A stretch of 64,000 bases of DNA from Sesamum alatum. Lineage: Eukaryota > Streptophyta > Magnoliopsida > Lamiales > Pedaliaceae. Where the stretch lies: the NCBI GenBank assembly GCA_034509735.1, contig JACGWO010000003.1:7130001-7194000 (forward strand). Direction: 5' to 3'. The notes beneath the pieces are model-generated. The model did not search any database and had not been told where the DNA came from. It worked only from the letters and a program-made list of their open reading frames with translations. How positions within the stretch are numbered: position 1 is the first letter of the stretch; each line of letters starts with the position of its first letter. This document shows, piece by piece, positions 21,827-33,425 of the stretch. A program made the translations under genes and the position numbers.

Positions 21827-24051
21827 TGTTAGAATAGGTGATCAGAAAGCCAATAGGTTTGGCGATTTGTAACCTATGTGACAACTTGATGTAAATGTAA
21901 TATTATTATCTGATGAATAAGATGAGTATTCGTCAACGATGGTACCTTCTTTGTTGCGCTCATTTCACATTTGTTAAAACGGTGTTTAACTTATATCGCA
22001 ACAAAGCCCACAGACCATGGATAACAACTCGTGCAGTTCGGCCACGCATTGGATGGTGGTCATGAAACCAACTGATTAAGAGTTGGGTCTGAAACGTTCC
22101 AAGTCGAGGACCTCGAAACAGGGCATCGAGAGTGCTATTAAGACTTGCGTCAAGAGTCGTGTTCCTTGGATGAGTGTCGTGTTTCATCGGCGACAGGCGT
22201 GGGACGCCTACACGATCTTGATGGGTTGGTTGACTGGGGTCGAGCTGACTGGACTGACTCGCGGGGATCATCATATGGAAGCCTTGGAGGCTTGGTCGGT
22301 ATGATTGGTTTTCCCCAGTTCCGAGAGTACAGAGTAATCCTCAGACTTGAGGGATCATGGCAGTCGCGTGCACATGACGGTTGTATCTTGGATCTGGCGA
22401 GAGGTAATCATTCTGTAAGATGATTATCATAAGCCTTGTCCAGTGCAGTCGGAATGTGTAGCGAGGATGATGGATTCCAAGAAGAGGATCCGTCCCCTGT
22501 TAGTATGTGAGAGAGGTATCTCCTATGCGCTTGGAGACACGTTCATGCTGTTTGAAGCTGTGGCCACAGTGGTTGGTTGAACAGGGAATGGTTTCCTGTG
22601 TCGACGCAATGAAGCATACGTGGTCTCGACTATTAAGCATAGATGCCTAGTCAAGGATGGGAACCGACGGCTAATTCCATACCCTAGACTAAGGCGGGGA
22701 GACGGTAGATGGAAGGATCGTACCTGTACGGAATCGGTGCCTAAATGTTCATGCCAATTCACCTAGTCTCTAGTGCCATGGACCGTTGCTAGACAGCCAC
22801 CCATGGTAACGGGCCCTTGTGGGACACGGGCCCAAGTCTAGATGAGGGTGAACCTAAAGGGTCACACACAAATCACCGAGGAGGTTGAGAGATCGACTTG
22901 GAGTCGATCTCGAAGGATAAATAAGAATTGGATTACTTAAGGGAAAGTCCATTGGATGGACGGGCCGATATTGTGTCGGGCTTTCATTTAATCGGTAAAT
23001 TGGATTTTCGATTAAATATGGAAAGTTGAGACGTTGAGATGTTGGATCTTTTGACTGGATTAAAAGATCAACGAGAATAATTTAAATGGGCATTAAATTG
23101 GATTTAATGTTGGATTCATCGTAATTGGATTACGATAAAATCCAGTCCGTTAAATTATACCCGAGAGGAGAAATAATTCCTATTTTGGAATAGGAAGAAG
23201 TTGGACTTCTTCCCTTAATTAAACATGGCCGACATGCTCCCTTGGAGGAAGCAAAATCAGCCATGTTTCATACTAGGTGGTATGTTGACTTATCTCTTTT
23301 GGAAAGAGACAAATCAACTCCAATCAAGCTCTTCCCTTTTGGTATGATTTGATCATACCATAAATTTTGGTAGGCTTGATTGAAGAATTGATGGTGATTG
23401 ATTGGAGTGAATCTAGACATCCTTGGATGAACCTAGACACATTCCAATAATCACATTAATTATGTATATATATTCGAATATACAACACCAAGCATAAGTG
23501 ATTCAATATTCATCTTTTTCTAGGAAAAAGAGAAGACAAAATCCCTCTCCTCTCTCTCAACTCTCGGCCCTCTCTCCCTCTCTTACGCTTGTGTTCTTCA
23601 CTTGATTTTGAATCAAGAAGAAGAACAAAGTAAGTTTACGAGAGCATTAATTCATAGTGTTCTTCTCTTAAACCGATTCCTTCGTAAACCCGTTCTTTTC
23701 TAGCAAGAAGAACGTGTGTTTCTTCCGGTGTGGTGTAGATCACCTTTGGAGAATCCATACGTTTGGATTTCGTGAGTATTCCGGAGAAGGAACAACGCAA
23801 GTAGCCGGGAGCATACGCTAAATAATCAAAGGTAACGGTTTATTACGCTTTGATTGATTTAATATACATCTATGCCCTATGTGTTTAAATATATGTTTCT
23901 AATATTTACACATCCTACATCGAACGCCCGGTTGAGCACCCAAGGGTACACCCCTTGGGATTCGTATATTTGAATGTGATTTAAATTTTCGCACTATTTC
24001 CTCGCTTTCTCGCTTCCGCTCGCGCTCCCGAGTGGATCCGCTTGTCCTTCA
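21827..24051 (+). repeat. 5' LTR of C1 (type B, 2225 bp)
   Basis: Starts TGTTAGAATAGGTGATC and ends CTTGTCCTTCA. Compared by eye with the 3' LTR it has about 20 substitutions in the first 860 bp and a few small indels. One is an extra tract of about 20 bp near 22320-22340 that the 3' copy lacks. The U3 part at 22889-23446 is a run of short inverted repeats (see findings). A 12-bp palindrome CTGTGGCCACAG lies at 22558-22569. The proposed TATA box and CT-rich start region are listed separately. Confidence 0.93.
23461..23584 (+). promoter_or_regulatory. LTR core promoter: TATA box and CT-rich tract
   Basis: TATGTATATATATT at 23461-23474 is followed about 70 bp later by a pyrimidine-rich stretch (23543-23584, CCCTCTCCTCTCTCTC). 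This resembles a plant TATA plus Y-patch arrangement and would place transcription start near 23500-23600. If so, the inverted-repeat array upstream lies in U3 and appears in genomic RNA only at its 3' end. The start site is inferred. Confidence 0.5.
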
Positions 24052-24053
24052 AG

Positions 24054-24071
24054 TGGTATCAGAGCCCGGGT
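24054..24071 (+). other. Primer-binding site of C1 (initiator-Met tRNA)
   Basis: TGGTATCAGAGCCCGGGT begins 2 bp after the LTR end. The first 13 bases match the complement of the 3' end of plant initiator-Met tRNA. Confidence 0.92.
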
Positions 24072-25860
24072 CGATGTAAGGGGCATAGATCTATGTGTTT
24101 GGCATGATCTACTTGCTTTTAAATGGCTTTATTGGCATGTTAGATTGTATAAATATATGAGTAATATGATAATTCAATTGTTTGGATTTAATGGACTTTT
24201 GACATGCTTTATTTTGTTAGATTGGATCTAAAATTGCAGGCTTATTTTCAGAATAATATTACTGTTATTATGCTAAAACAGTTTTGAAAAACAAAAAAAA
24301 AAAAAAAAAGAAAACCTTGATCGGGCCGGCAGTGGCCGCGCCCAGGCGGGCGCCTGCGTGCGCTGGGCTTCGGCCAACGCGCGCGGATGCTGTGCACAGA
24401 GCGCACGGCCAGCCGGCCAGCACAACGGCTGGGCCGTTTTTTGCCGTTTTTCGACTTCTTCCAAATAATTTTATTTTCTGTATTTTCTGCACAATATTAT
24501 GAAAATATATTAATTTTGCATTTTTGATTTTGGAATAATTGAATTATTCCTTGAATTAAATTTGCTTAATTAATTTGGGATTAATACATGCATTGGATGC
24601 ATTGTTTAAAATGTCCATTAAATTTGAAATTTGAATTTGGCATATTATTTGTATGTTTATGCTTTTGTGATGTTGGACATCACTTGGATATTTGGAATAT
24701 CCATTGGTTATTTATGCATGATTATTTGGAATAATTGTGTTATGTGAGTTGATGGAATCAACATGGGATGATCACAAGAGCCCTAGACCTTATGTATGGA
24801 TGAATGTATGATCATTTATTTTCTGTTGGGTGGGGCCTGCGTGCCTCTTGTTTTTGGGACTATCATCTCCCGTATTTTCAGCCTCATGATGTTAAGGCTT
24901 TTTTTTTTTTTATTACCAATGTATTACTTTCAGTTGTAATGACAGTAGATAGGATTGGTGAGGTTTTAATTTTAACAAGTAAATGGAGTCGGAGACCCAA
25001 AGGAGGAGCATCAAGGCGTGAAACAAGAAGCATTTCAAGGCTCATTGGAATGACAATGAGTTTATTATTATTGTAATAATTTAGGACCACCCTAGACAGA
25101 CCATAGACTCACTGCGGGCTCAGTGGGTCGCATACGTTGGGCTTGTGATCATCCTAACAGCGGTATGCTATGTTTTATGCATGCGGCATTTTTATTTATC
25201 GCTTTAAATATTGGATATTTATGCATGCTAAAACACCATAATGTGATGAGGTCTCGATCACACTTAAACTCTCATTTGGCTGGACCAAATTAAATATTAG
25301 GCCCAGAACGGACTTGGATCAAAATGGTATTTATGATCTATCCGAGCCATCCATCCACAGCAATGTGGTGAGGAAGCTACCACTACCCAAGTGTGTTCTC
25401 ATGAGTCGTGGCACACTTGGACTAGGGGAAAACTGCACCATTGTTGTGAACAAAAAGACTGCGCTCGCTGTTTTCCTGTCTCACGAGTCGTGGGGGGCGA
25501 CAGTTTGAGGCATGATTTGGTTGATGGGTCGGGCCTAACACTGAGTAACATGGTTCACTTGGAGTCCTTGGAACCATGCGAATAGGTGCGGCAAAATATC
25601 TTGGGAATCTCATTGGATGAGAATGAAATTGGATATCTCCCACGAGGTCTTCTTCATGTGAATCGTAAAAGCGGGGCATGGAGATTACGCTTGTGGATCC
25701 CAAGCCCACTAGGAAATGGTTTCTCGAAACTCCGCTTGAGAGTGGCGGACTTTCGTATAAATAGTGGGAGGGTTAAAGACTAAAAGACCAAGTCTTAAAC
25801 TTGAACAATAATATTACCATCATCTGCTAATTTCTGCTTTACATTTTCATTAATGTAGAT
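24072..25860 (+). other. Untranslated leader of C1
   Basis: About 1.8 kb between PBS and gag start. It holds a short GC-rich island (24320-24440) preceded by an A-run, and then AT-rich sequence. Two copies of the interrupted palindrome lie 82 bp apart: CATGAGTCGTG at 25400-25410 and CACGAGTCGTG at 25482-25492. Small open frames here have no supporting domain. Confidence 0.8.
24320..24440. repeat. GC-rich island in the C1 leader (short version)
   Basis: About 120 bp of GC-rich, CpG-dense DNA at the position occupied by much longer islands in the other elements (about 300, 400 and 570 bp). It is the smallest complete version in the window. Confidence 0.7.
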
Positions 25861-28800
25861 ATGTCTAAGAACCCATTAACCATGATTCTCGAGACTAACA
25901 AATTCAACGGAACGAACTACTCGGACTGGCTGAGGAACCTGAGGATTGTCCTTGGTTTCGAGAACTAAGGCTACGTTTTGGACGAGCCGCCACCGGCGAC
26001 ATACCGGAGGGGTCCACGCCTGAAGAACGTTTGACGTTCGAGAAATGGCATGAGAACAACCGGAAAGTACGCAGTATCATACTGGCTTCGATGTCTAACA
26101 ACATCCAGAAGCAGTATGAGAGGCTGGACAACATCTCCGCCATAATGCTCCGTATGAACGAGGTTTATGCAGTTCCGGATAGGCATATTACATATGCCAC
26201 CACAAAAGCATTCTTTGGCACCAAGCTCGCTGAAGGAGCGTCTGTACAGAGTCATGGGGTCAAGATGCTCTCCCTAGTGGAGAAACTCGAGGACCTTAAA
26301 GCTGGGCTTAACAATTACACGTACATTGACGTGATCCTCCAGTCGCTTCCTCCATCCTATGACCCATTTGTTGTAAACTACAACATGAATGGACTTGAGA
26401 AGTCTATTCATGAGTTGATCAATATGCTGGTCCAATACGAGGCAACGACCCACAAGTTGGCGTCGGCGGTATTGATAGGAGAGGCTTCGACCTCCAAGGT
26501 GAATGGCAAGAGGGCCGGATGCTGGAAGAGGAAGAAGGGCAAAGGGAAGACGGTTGTGGCCCCTGCTCGCGCTTCGGGCGTCCCTGTTGCTCCGGTTGGA
26601 CCGAGCAAAGGGAAAGGGAAGGCCCGTGGTTCTCAGCAGTCCAAGGCAAATGATGTCTGCATGCATTGCCTAGGGAAAGGGCATTGGAAGAGGCAGTGCC
26701 CACAACTCCTCTCCAACCCAGGTGTGTTTGTGGTTGAAGTTAATATGATTACTAAATCTGCTTCATGAGTATTGGATACCGGGTGTGGTGCTCACATCTG
26801 CAATGATTTGCAGGCACTGTAAAGAAGCAGAAGGCTAACCAAGGATGAGATGATCCTGAGGCTAGGCGATGGCAAGGCCGTTACTGCTGAGGCCGTAGGA
26901 TCACTAGAGTTAGCCATTAGTAGTCATGTTAGGATTGTACTGAACGACTATTTCTATGTACGTAGCATGATTAAAAACATTGTTTCCATCCCGGTCCTTG
27001 ATAATGAGGGATATGAATTTACCATCAATAAAAACGATTTTTTCATTATCAAAGATGGTATTTCTCATTTGCTTGGTACATTGGTCAATGGTTTGTACAT
27101 ACTTCAACAGTCTAATTGGATTATGACTGCAGAACACAAACGAAAACGTGATGATCATAATAACGCACAGATATAGCATGCGAGGTTAGGTCATATCTCT
27201 GAAGATAGGATAAGAAGGTTGGTGGACTCAAAGAATCTAGAAATAGACGATTTGGACAACCTACAGACCTGCGAATCCTGTCTAAAGGGAAAGATGACCA
27301 AGAAACCCTTTGTTGGACAAAGTACGCTGGCCAGTGGTTTGTTGGATTTGATCCATACAGATGTCTGTGGTCCACTAAATACTCAGGCTAGAGGTGGGTA
27401 CTCGTACTTCATAACCTTTACTGATGATCACTCACGGTATAGTTATGTTTACCTGATGAGGTACAAGTCTGAAGCCTTTGGAAGGTTTAAGGAATACAGA
27501 CTTGAAGTAGAGAACCAAACCGGTTGAAAGATCAAAGCCCTTCGGTCGGACCGAGGTGGAGAGTATTTGAGTGGTGAGTTTACTGATTATCTAAAAGAGA
27601 ATGGGATTCTCTCTCAGTGGACCTCTCCTGGAACACCGCAGCTTAATGGTGTGTCTGAAAGGAGGAATCGGACCTTGTTGGACATGGTCCGATCCATGAT
27701 GAGTTTTACCGAACTCCCCCTTTCCTTCTGGGGATACGCTCTTCAGACAGTGGCCAAAGTTTCGAACTCGGCGCCATCTAAAAAGGTATCCTAGATGCCA
27801 TATGAGATATGGCATGGCAAGCCTGCCTCCTACAAATACTTGAAAGAGTGGGGTTGCCCTGCATATGTCAAGAGATTAGTGGGAGATAAACTGGACTCGA
27901 GGTCTAGTTTATGCACGTTCATCGGCAATCCTAAAGAAACTGCGGGGTATTATTTCTATGATCCCTCCGAGCAAAAGATTTTTGTCTCGCGAAACGCAGT
28001 GTTCTTGAATAAAGGTTTTCCATCGGATAGCCGACACGATGAGGTACTCCTTGAGGAATCAAGTGAGGTACCCCATGAGGTGGCAATGACATCTGAGCTA
28101 GTGGTTCCCGCTGATATTGTTCCAGTCCTCCGTAGGTCGGCCAGAGTATCCCATGCACCTGATAGGTATGGATTTCTGGACTTGACCGGTCAGTTGGATA
28201 ATGATCCAAAGACATACGGAGACGCGATGTCGGACATCGATTCGGACAAGTGGCTTGAGGCCATGAAATCCGAGATGGACTCGATGGGTACAAACAAGGT
28301 TTGGACCCTAGTGGATCCACCCAAAGGGGTTAAACCCGTAGGGTGTAAATGGTTCTACAAACGTAAGCTTGGAGTTGACGGGGAGATTACAACCTTCAAA
28401 GCCAGGCTTGTGGCGAAAGGTTACACTCAGCGATCCGGGGTCGATTATGAGGAAACCTACTCGCCCGTAGCAATGGCCAAGTCCATTCGGATACTGCTTG
28501 CCATAGCAGCATGGTATGACTATGAAATATGGCAGATGGACGTGAAAACGGCCTTCCTCAATGGTTTCGTACAGGAAGAGATCTATATGGATCAGCCGGA
28601 AGGTTTCATAACTGTTGGAGAAGAGCAGAAGGTCTGCCGTCTCCAAAGGTCCATCTATGGCCTCAAACAAGCTTCCCGAAGCTGGAACATACGTTTTGAT
28701 GATGTCATACGGGGATATGATTTCATCAGAACGAGTCCGATCCTTGTGTATACAAGAAGATCAGTGGGAGCTCAGTTACGTTTCTGGTGCTTTACGTAGA

Positions 28801-29761
28801 TGACATCTTGCTCATTGAGAATGATGCTAAGATGTTGGGTACCACTAAAGCTTGGTTGTCAACGCAATTCTCCATGAAGGATATGGGCGAGGCATCCTAC
28901 ATCCTTGGCATCAAGATCTACAGGGATAGATCTAGAAGAATGTTAGGAATGGCCCAGTCCTCGTATATTGAGAAAGTCTTGAAGAGATTCAAGATGGAGA
29001 ACTCAAAACGAGGATTCCTTCCTATGAGGCATGGAATTAAGTTATCCAAGAAGCAGTCTCCTAAGACTGATGAGGATCTTAAAAGGATGTTGGACATCCC
29101 CTATGCTTCAGCCGTAGGCAGCATACAGTATAATGTTCAGTGCACTAGACCTGATGTGGCTTTGGCTTTGAGCGTAACTAGCCGATATCAGTCGTGTGTC
29201 GGGGAGGCACACTGGAGTGCAGTCAAGACTATCCTAAAGTACTTGAAAAGGACTAAGGACATGTTCTTGATCTACAGCGGTGGAGAGTTGATACTGGAAA
29301 GCTATAGCGACACTAGCTTCCAGTCGGATGACGATCATGTCAAGTCTCAGTTTGGTTTTGTATTTAGAATAAACGGTGGCGTGGTTACTTGGAAAGGTTC
29401 CAAGCAGGCTACCACGGCGGACTCCACCATAGAGTTTTGAATACGTAGCGGCTTTGGAAGCTGCTAAGGAGTGGTTGATGAGCTACATCCAAGGGTTGGA
29501 TGTAGTACCTAGCATTGCTAAGCCTGTAATTATCTTTATGATAACAACGGGGCGATAGCGCTAGCAAAGGAACTGAGATCTCATCACGATCCAAGCGTAT
29601 TCTTAGACGCTACCATCTACTTAGACAGATGGATAGCAGGAGTGACGTTCGGTTGGACCGAGTCAGCTCCGCAGAAAACATAGCAAATCCACTTGCTAAG
29701 CCCATGTCGCAAGTTGCCCATACTCACCATCTGTTTGAGGCCAATGGGTGATTGGCTTTAG
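25861..29761 (+). pseudogene. Copia gag-pol of C1, inactivated
   Basis: The ATG at 25861 opens gag (MSKNPLTMILETNKFNG). A stop at 25966 (CAA to TAA) and a 1-bp loss near 26005 break it early. From 26031 one frame runs to 28799 and contains the CCHC knuckle (CMHCLGKGHWKRQC), protease VLDTGCGAHIC, integrase HARLGH and CESC motifs, HTDVCG, RSDRGGEY, NGVSERRNRTL, and RT with QMDVKTAFLNG. It is crossed by stops at 26766, 26820, 27174, 27525 and 27792, all explicable as C-to-T or G-to-A. Frameshifts near 28730 and 29435 separate the YVDD and RNase H parts (28787-29440 and beyond). Copia pol is normally one polyprotein; none can be made here. Confidence 0.92.
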
Positions 29762-29775
29762 GTCAAGTGGGAGAT
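29759..29775 (+). other. Polypurine tract of C1
   Basis: TAGGTCAAGTGGGAGAT lies directly before the 3' LTR. It is the usual plus-strand primer of copia elements. The stop codon of RNase H overlaps its first bases. Confidence 0.85.
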
Positions 29776-31971
29776 TGTTAGAATAGGTGACCAGAAAGCC
29801 AATAGGTTTGGCGATTTGTAACCTATCTCACAACTTGATGTAAATGTAATATTATTATGTGATGAATAAGATGAGTATTCGGCACCAATGGTACCTTCTT
29901 TGTTGCGCTCATTTCACATTTGTTAAAACGGTGTTTAACTTATATCGCAACAAAGCCCACAGACCATGGATAACAACTCGTGCAGTTGGGCCACGCATTG
30001 GATGGTGGTCATGAAACCAACTGATTAAGAGTTGGGTCTGAAACGTTCCAAGTCGAGGACCTCGAGACAGGGCATCGAGAGTGCTATTAAGACTTGCGTC
30101 AAGAGTCGTGTTCCTTGGATGAGTGTCGTGTTTCATCGGCGACAGGCGTGGGACGCCTACACGATCTTGATGGGTTGGTCGACTGGGGTCGAGCTGACTG
30201 GACTGACTCGCGGGGATCATCATATGGAAGCCTTGGAGGCTTGGTCGGTATGATTGGTTTTCCCTGGTTCAGACTTGAGGGATCATGGCAGTCGCGTGCA
30301 CATGACGGTTGTATCTTAGATCTGGCGAGAGGTAATCATTCTGTAAGATGATTATCATAAGTGTTGTCCAGTGCAGTCGGAATGTGTAGCGAGGACGGTG
30401 GATTCCAAGAAGAGGATCCGTCCCCTGTCAGTATGTGACAAAGGTATCTCCTATGCGCTTGGAGACACGTTCATGCTGTTTGAAGCTATGGCCACAGTGG
30501 TTGGTCGAACAGGGAATGGTTTCCTATGTCGACGCAATGAAGCATACGTGGTCTCGAGTATTAAGCATAGATTCCTAGTCAAGGATGGGAACCGAGCCTA
30601 ACTCCATACCCTAGACTAAGGTCGGGAGACGGTAGACGGAAGGATCGTACCTGTACGGAATCGGCGCCTAAATGTTCACGCCAATTCACCTAGTCTCTAG
30701 TGCCATGGATCGTTGCTAGACGGCCACCCATGGTAACGGGCCCTTGTGGGACACGGGCCCAAGTCTAGCTGAGGGTGAACCTAAAGGGTCACACACAAAT
30801 CACCGAGGAGGTTGAGAGATCGACTTGGAGTCTATCTCGAAGGATAAATAAGTAATTGGATTACTTAAGGGAAAGTCCATTGGATGGACGGGCCGATATT
30901 GTATCGGGCTTTCATTTAATCGGTAAATTGGATTTTCGATTAAATATGGAACGTTGAGACGTTAGATCTTTTGACTGGATTAAAAGACCAATGAGATTAA
31001 TTTAAATGGGCATTAAATTGGATTTAATGTTGGATTCGTCGTAATTAGATTACGATAAAACCCAGTCCGTTAAATTATACCCGAGAGGAGAAATAATTCC
31101 TATTTTGGAATAGGAAGAAGTTGGACTTCTTCCCTTAATTAAACATGGCCGACATGCTCCCTTGGAGGAAGCAAAATCAGCCATGTTTCATGCTAGGTGG
31201 TATGTTGACTTATCTCTTTTGGAAAGAGACAAATCAACTCCAATCAAGCTCTTCCCTTTTGGTATGATTTGATCATACCATAAATTTTGGTAGGCTTGAT
31301 TGAAGAATTGATGGTGATTGATTGGAATGAATCTAGACATCCTTGGATGAACTTAGACACATTCCAATAATCACATTAATTATGTATATATATTAGAATA
31401 TACAACACTAAGCATAAGTGATTCATTATTCATCTTTTTCTAGGAAAAAGAGAAGACAAAATCCCTCTCCTCTCTCTCAACTCTCGGCCCTCTCTCCCTC
31501 TCTTACGCTTGTGTTCTTCACTTGATTTTGAATCAAGAAGAAGAACAAAGTAAGTTTAAGAGAGCACTAATTCATAGTGTTCTTCTCTTAAACCGATTCC
31601 TTCTTAAACCCGTTCTTTTCTAGCAAGAAGAACGTGTGTTTCTTCCGGTGTGGTGTGGATCACCTTTGGAGAATCCATACGTTTGGATTTCGTGGGCATT
31701 CCGGAGAAGGAACGACGCAAGTAGCCGGGAGCATACGCTAAATAATCAAAGGTAATGGTTTATTACGCTGTGATTGATTTAATATACATCTATGCCCTAT
31801 GTGTTTAAATATATGTTTCTAATATTTACACATTCTACATCGAACGCCCGCTTGAGCACCCAAGGGTACACCCCTTGGGATTCGTACATTTGAATGTGAT
31901 TTAAATTTACGCATTATTTCCTCGCTTTCTTGCTTCCGCTCGCGCTCCCGGGCGGATCCGCTTGTCCTTCA
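29776..31971 (+). repeat. 3' LTR of C1 (type B, 2196 bp)
   Basis: Starts TGTTAGAATAGGTGACC and ends CTTGTCCTTCA, followed by the duplication TAATT. It lacks about 20 bp present in the 5' LTR near 22320 and keeps the better-paired versions of some inverted repeats, for example AAGTAAT-TGG-ATTACTT near 30850. Confidence 0.93.
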
Positions 31972-32380
31972 TAATTGTCATGGTTAATATTAAATAACCA
32001 TAGCGAAAAGTCATTGGCCACGACCACGCAACGGTTGTCGCCCGTGGTTTTTGCGAGGGTGGTGAAAATATTTGCTATAGCTAAAAGTCATGGCGAATGT
32101 TTTTACAACGGCTAAAAGCCATGGTAAATAAGTTTTTCATGGTGGAAAAGCTAATTTTTGCATCTGTTTTTATTTAATCGTAGTTAATAATAATTATTTA
32201 CCACGATTTTTAGCCATAATCAATAAAAATGTAGCTAATATTAATTTTGTTTTCTAGTGACAGTACCTCAAAGTCGGTAAGAGCAGAAGACTGTAGTTAG
32301 TAAAATGAAAGAGAATACTTCCAAATCCCTATGCTTAATATTTTGACAAAACTATTCAGTTTTTGCCAAATCTATGTGTA

Positions 32381-32925
32381 GGGGGTAAATTGCACTAGAA
32401 ATTTAAATGTGAGGAATCAAAAATAATTTATAATAATAAGGTAAAACTTTATGAAGGGTATTTAGGAAAATAATATAATTTGGCGAGAAATTAATGTAGA
32501 AAAATCGTTGGAAGAACTAGTTTGAAGTTGGTTTGAAAGTCGGGAATAAAAATGACTTTTAGCCAAAGGAGGGCGATTTTATAAAATCAAGAGAGATATT
32601 TTAGTCGAATTAAGTCCAAAAATATTTTTTTTTTCAAAACACTGGGGGATGGGATAGCCTTTTTTTGAAACATAGAGTAATTTTTAGCCTTTTTTGAAAA
32701 ATATAAGAGGATAAAATATAATTTGGCTATTTATTAATCAGGTCAACCGTCTTTGACTAACGACACATGACCGAACAAATGCATGTTCCGTTATCCCTTA
32801 AAGTCGGATGATCAAAAGTGTCAAAATATTTGGGACTATAATCGACCTGTAAAATTTGGAATTATAAGTGAGAACAATCCCATCTATTGCGATCAAAAGT
32901 GCAATTTTGACATGAAACTAAGTAT
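32381..32925. mobile_element. Possible MITE with TAAATTGCACT-type ends
   Basis: GGGTAAATTGCACT near 32383 and the reverse complement of CAAAATTGCACTTTTGATC near 32900-32920 form an imperfect inverted pair. Ends built on an AAATTGCACT core are common in eudicot Mutator-like MITEs. The target-site duplication is not clear and the pairing is weak. Confidence 0.3.
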
Positions 32926-33066
32926 GATAACAGAATTTCAATAATTAGTATCAACTCTTGAATATTGATAGGTAATGAACTAATTAACATAATGAAGGAA
33001 AGCAACACGAGGGACACCAATTACATGCATGTAAGTATAGTAACAAAACATTACTAATTAATTATA

Positions 33067-33425
33067 GGATTAATTACACTTAAATCCTTCTAAATATACA
33101 AAATTACACTTTTTTTCGACGAAAAATATTGATGTCAATAAAAAATTACATAAACGCTTAAATTTACGCTTCATTTAATGTTTTTATGTAATAATTTTGT
33201 ACTTATAAGTACAAAAACATACATGGGAATGTTAAACATAGTGTAAAATTGAAGGTTTTTGTATTTTTTTTTTATTAGCATCAGCATTTCTCGTCCAAAC
33301 CTTAATGGAAGGGGATTAGGAGTAAATAGAGAATTTTCAGAAAGGGTGTCAGTGTAATTTTAAAATTTTTTAGGGAAAAAGTATAATTTCATATTTTTAG
33401 TCGGAGTCTAAATATAATTAACCCT
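33067..33425. mobile_element. Possible MITE with GGATTAATTACACTTAAATCC-like ends
   Basis: The left end at 33067-33088 and the reverse complement of 33403-33425 match at roughly 17 of 22 positions (GGATTAATTACACTTAAA against GGGTTAATTATATTTAGA). Flanks TAATTAT and TAATTGT are similar and could be a decayed duplication. There is no coding content. This suggests a Mutator-like MITE. Confidence 0.42.

Larger units (their letters stand above)
21827..31971 (+). mobile_element. Complete Ty1/copia element C1 (type B), 10,145 bp, TSD TAATT
   Basis: Two full LTRs (21827-24051 and 29776-31971), a PBS, a polypurine tract and matching 5-bp duplications TAATT (21822-21826 and 31972-31976) delimit the element exactly. 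Domain order is gag, CCHC, protease, integrase, reverse transcriptase, RNase H, which is copia order. The coding part is dead (six stops and several frameshifts). It sits inside MITE 2. Confidence 0.95.
21791..32259. mobile_element. CACTA-derived MITE 2 (319 bp without insert), TSD ACA, split by copia C1
   Basis: The left end CACTACAAAAAACATG and right end TTTTCTAGTG are CACTA termini, flanked by ACA on both sides (21788-21790 and 32260-32262). Removing the copia element and one copy of its TAATT duplication leaves about 319 bp, nearly the length of MITE 1. The interior consists of CCATGG- and AAAAGCCATGGT-like pieces in both orientations. It has no coding capacity. The intact duplications show that the copia element inserted after the MITE. 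Confidence 0.72.

Noticed and set aside
22145..22423. Arg/Gly-rich plus-strand frame in the LTR
   Set aside because: It occurs in LTR copies only, and indels between the two C1 LTRs change its frame.
22889..23446. CRISPR array or tandem repeat as explanation for the repeated palindromes
   Set aside because: The arms are all different from each other, there is no constant repeat with variable spacers, and the host is a plant.
25971..26255. Minus-strand 94-codon frame in C1
   Set aside because: Antisense shadow of gag; the plus-strand frame has the conserved gag sequence.
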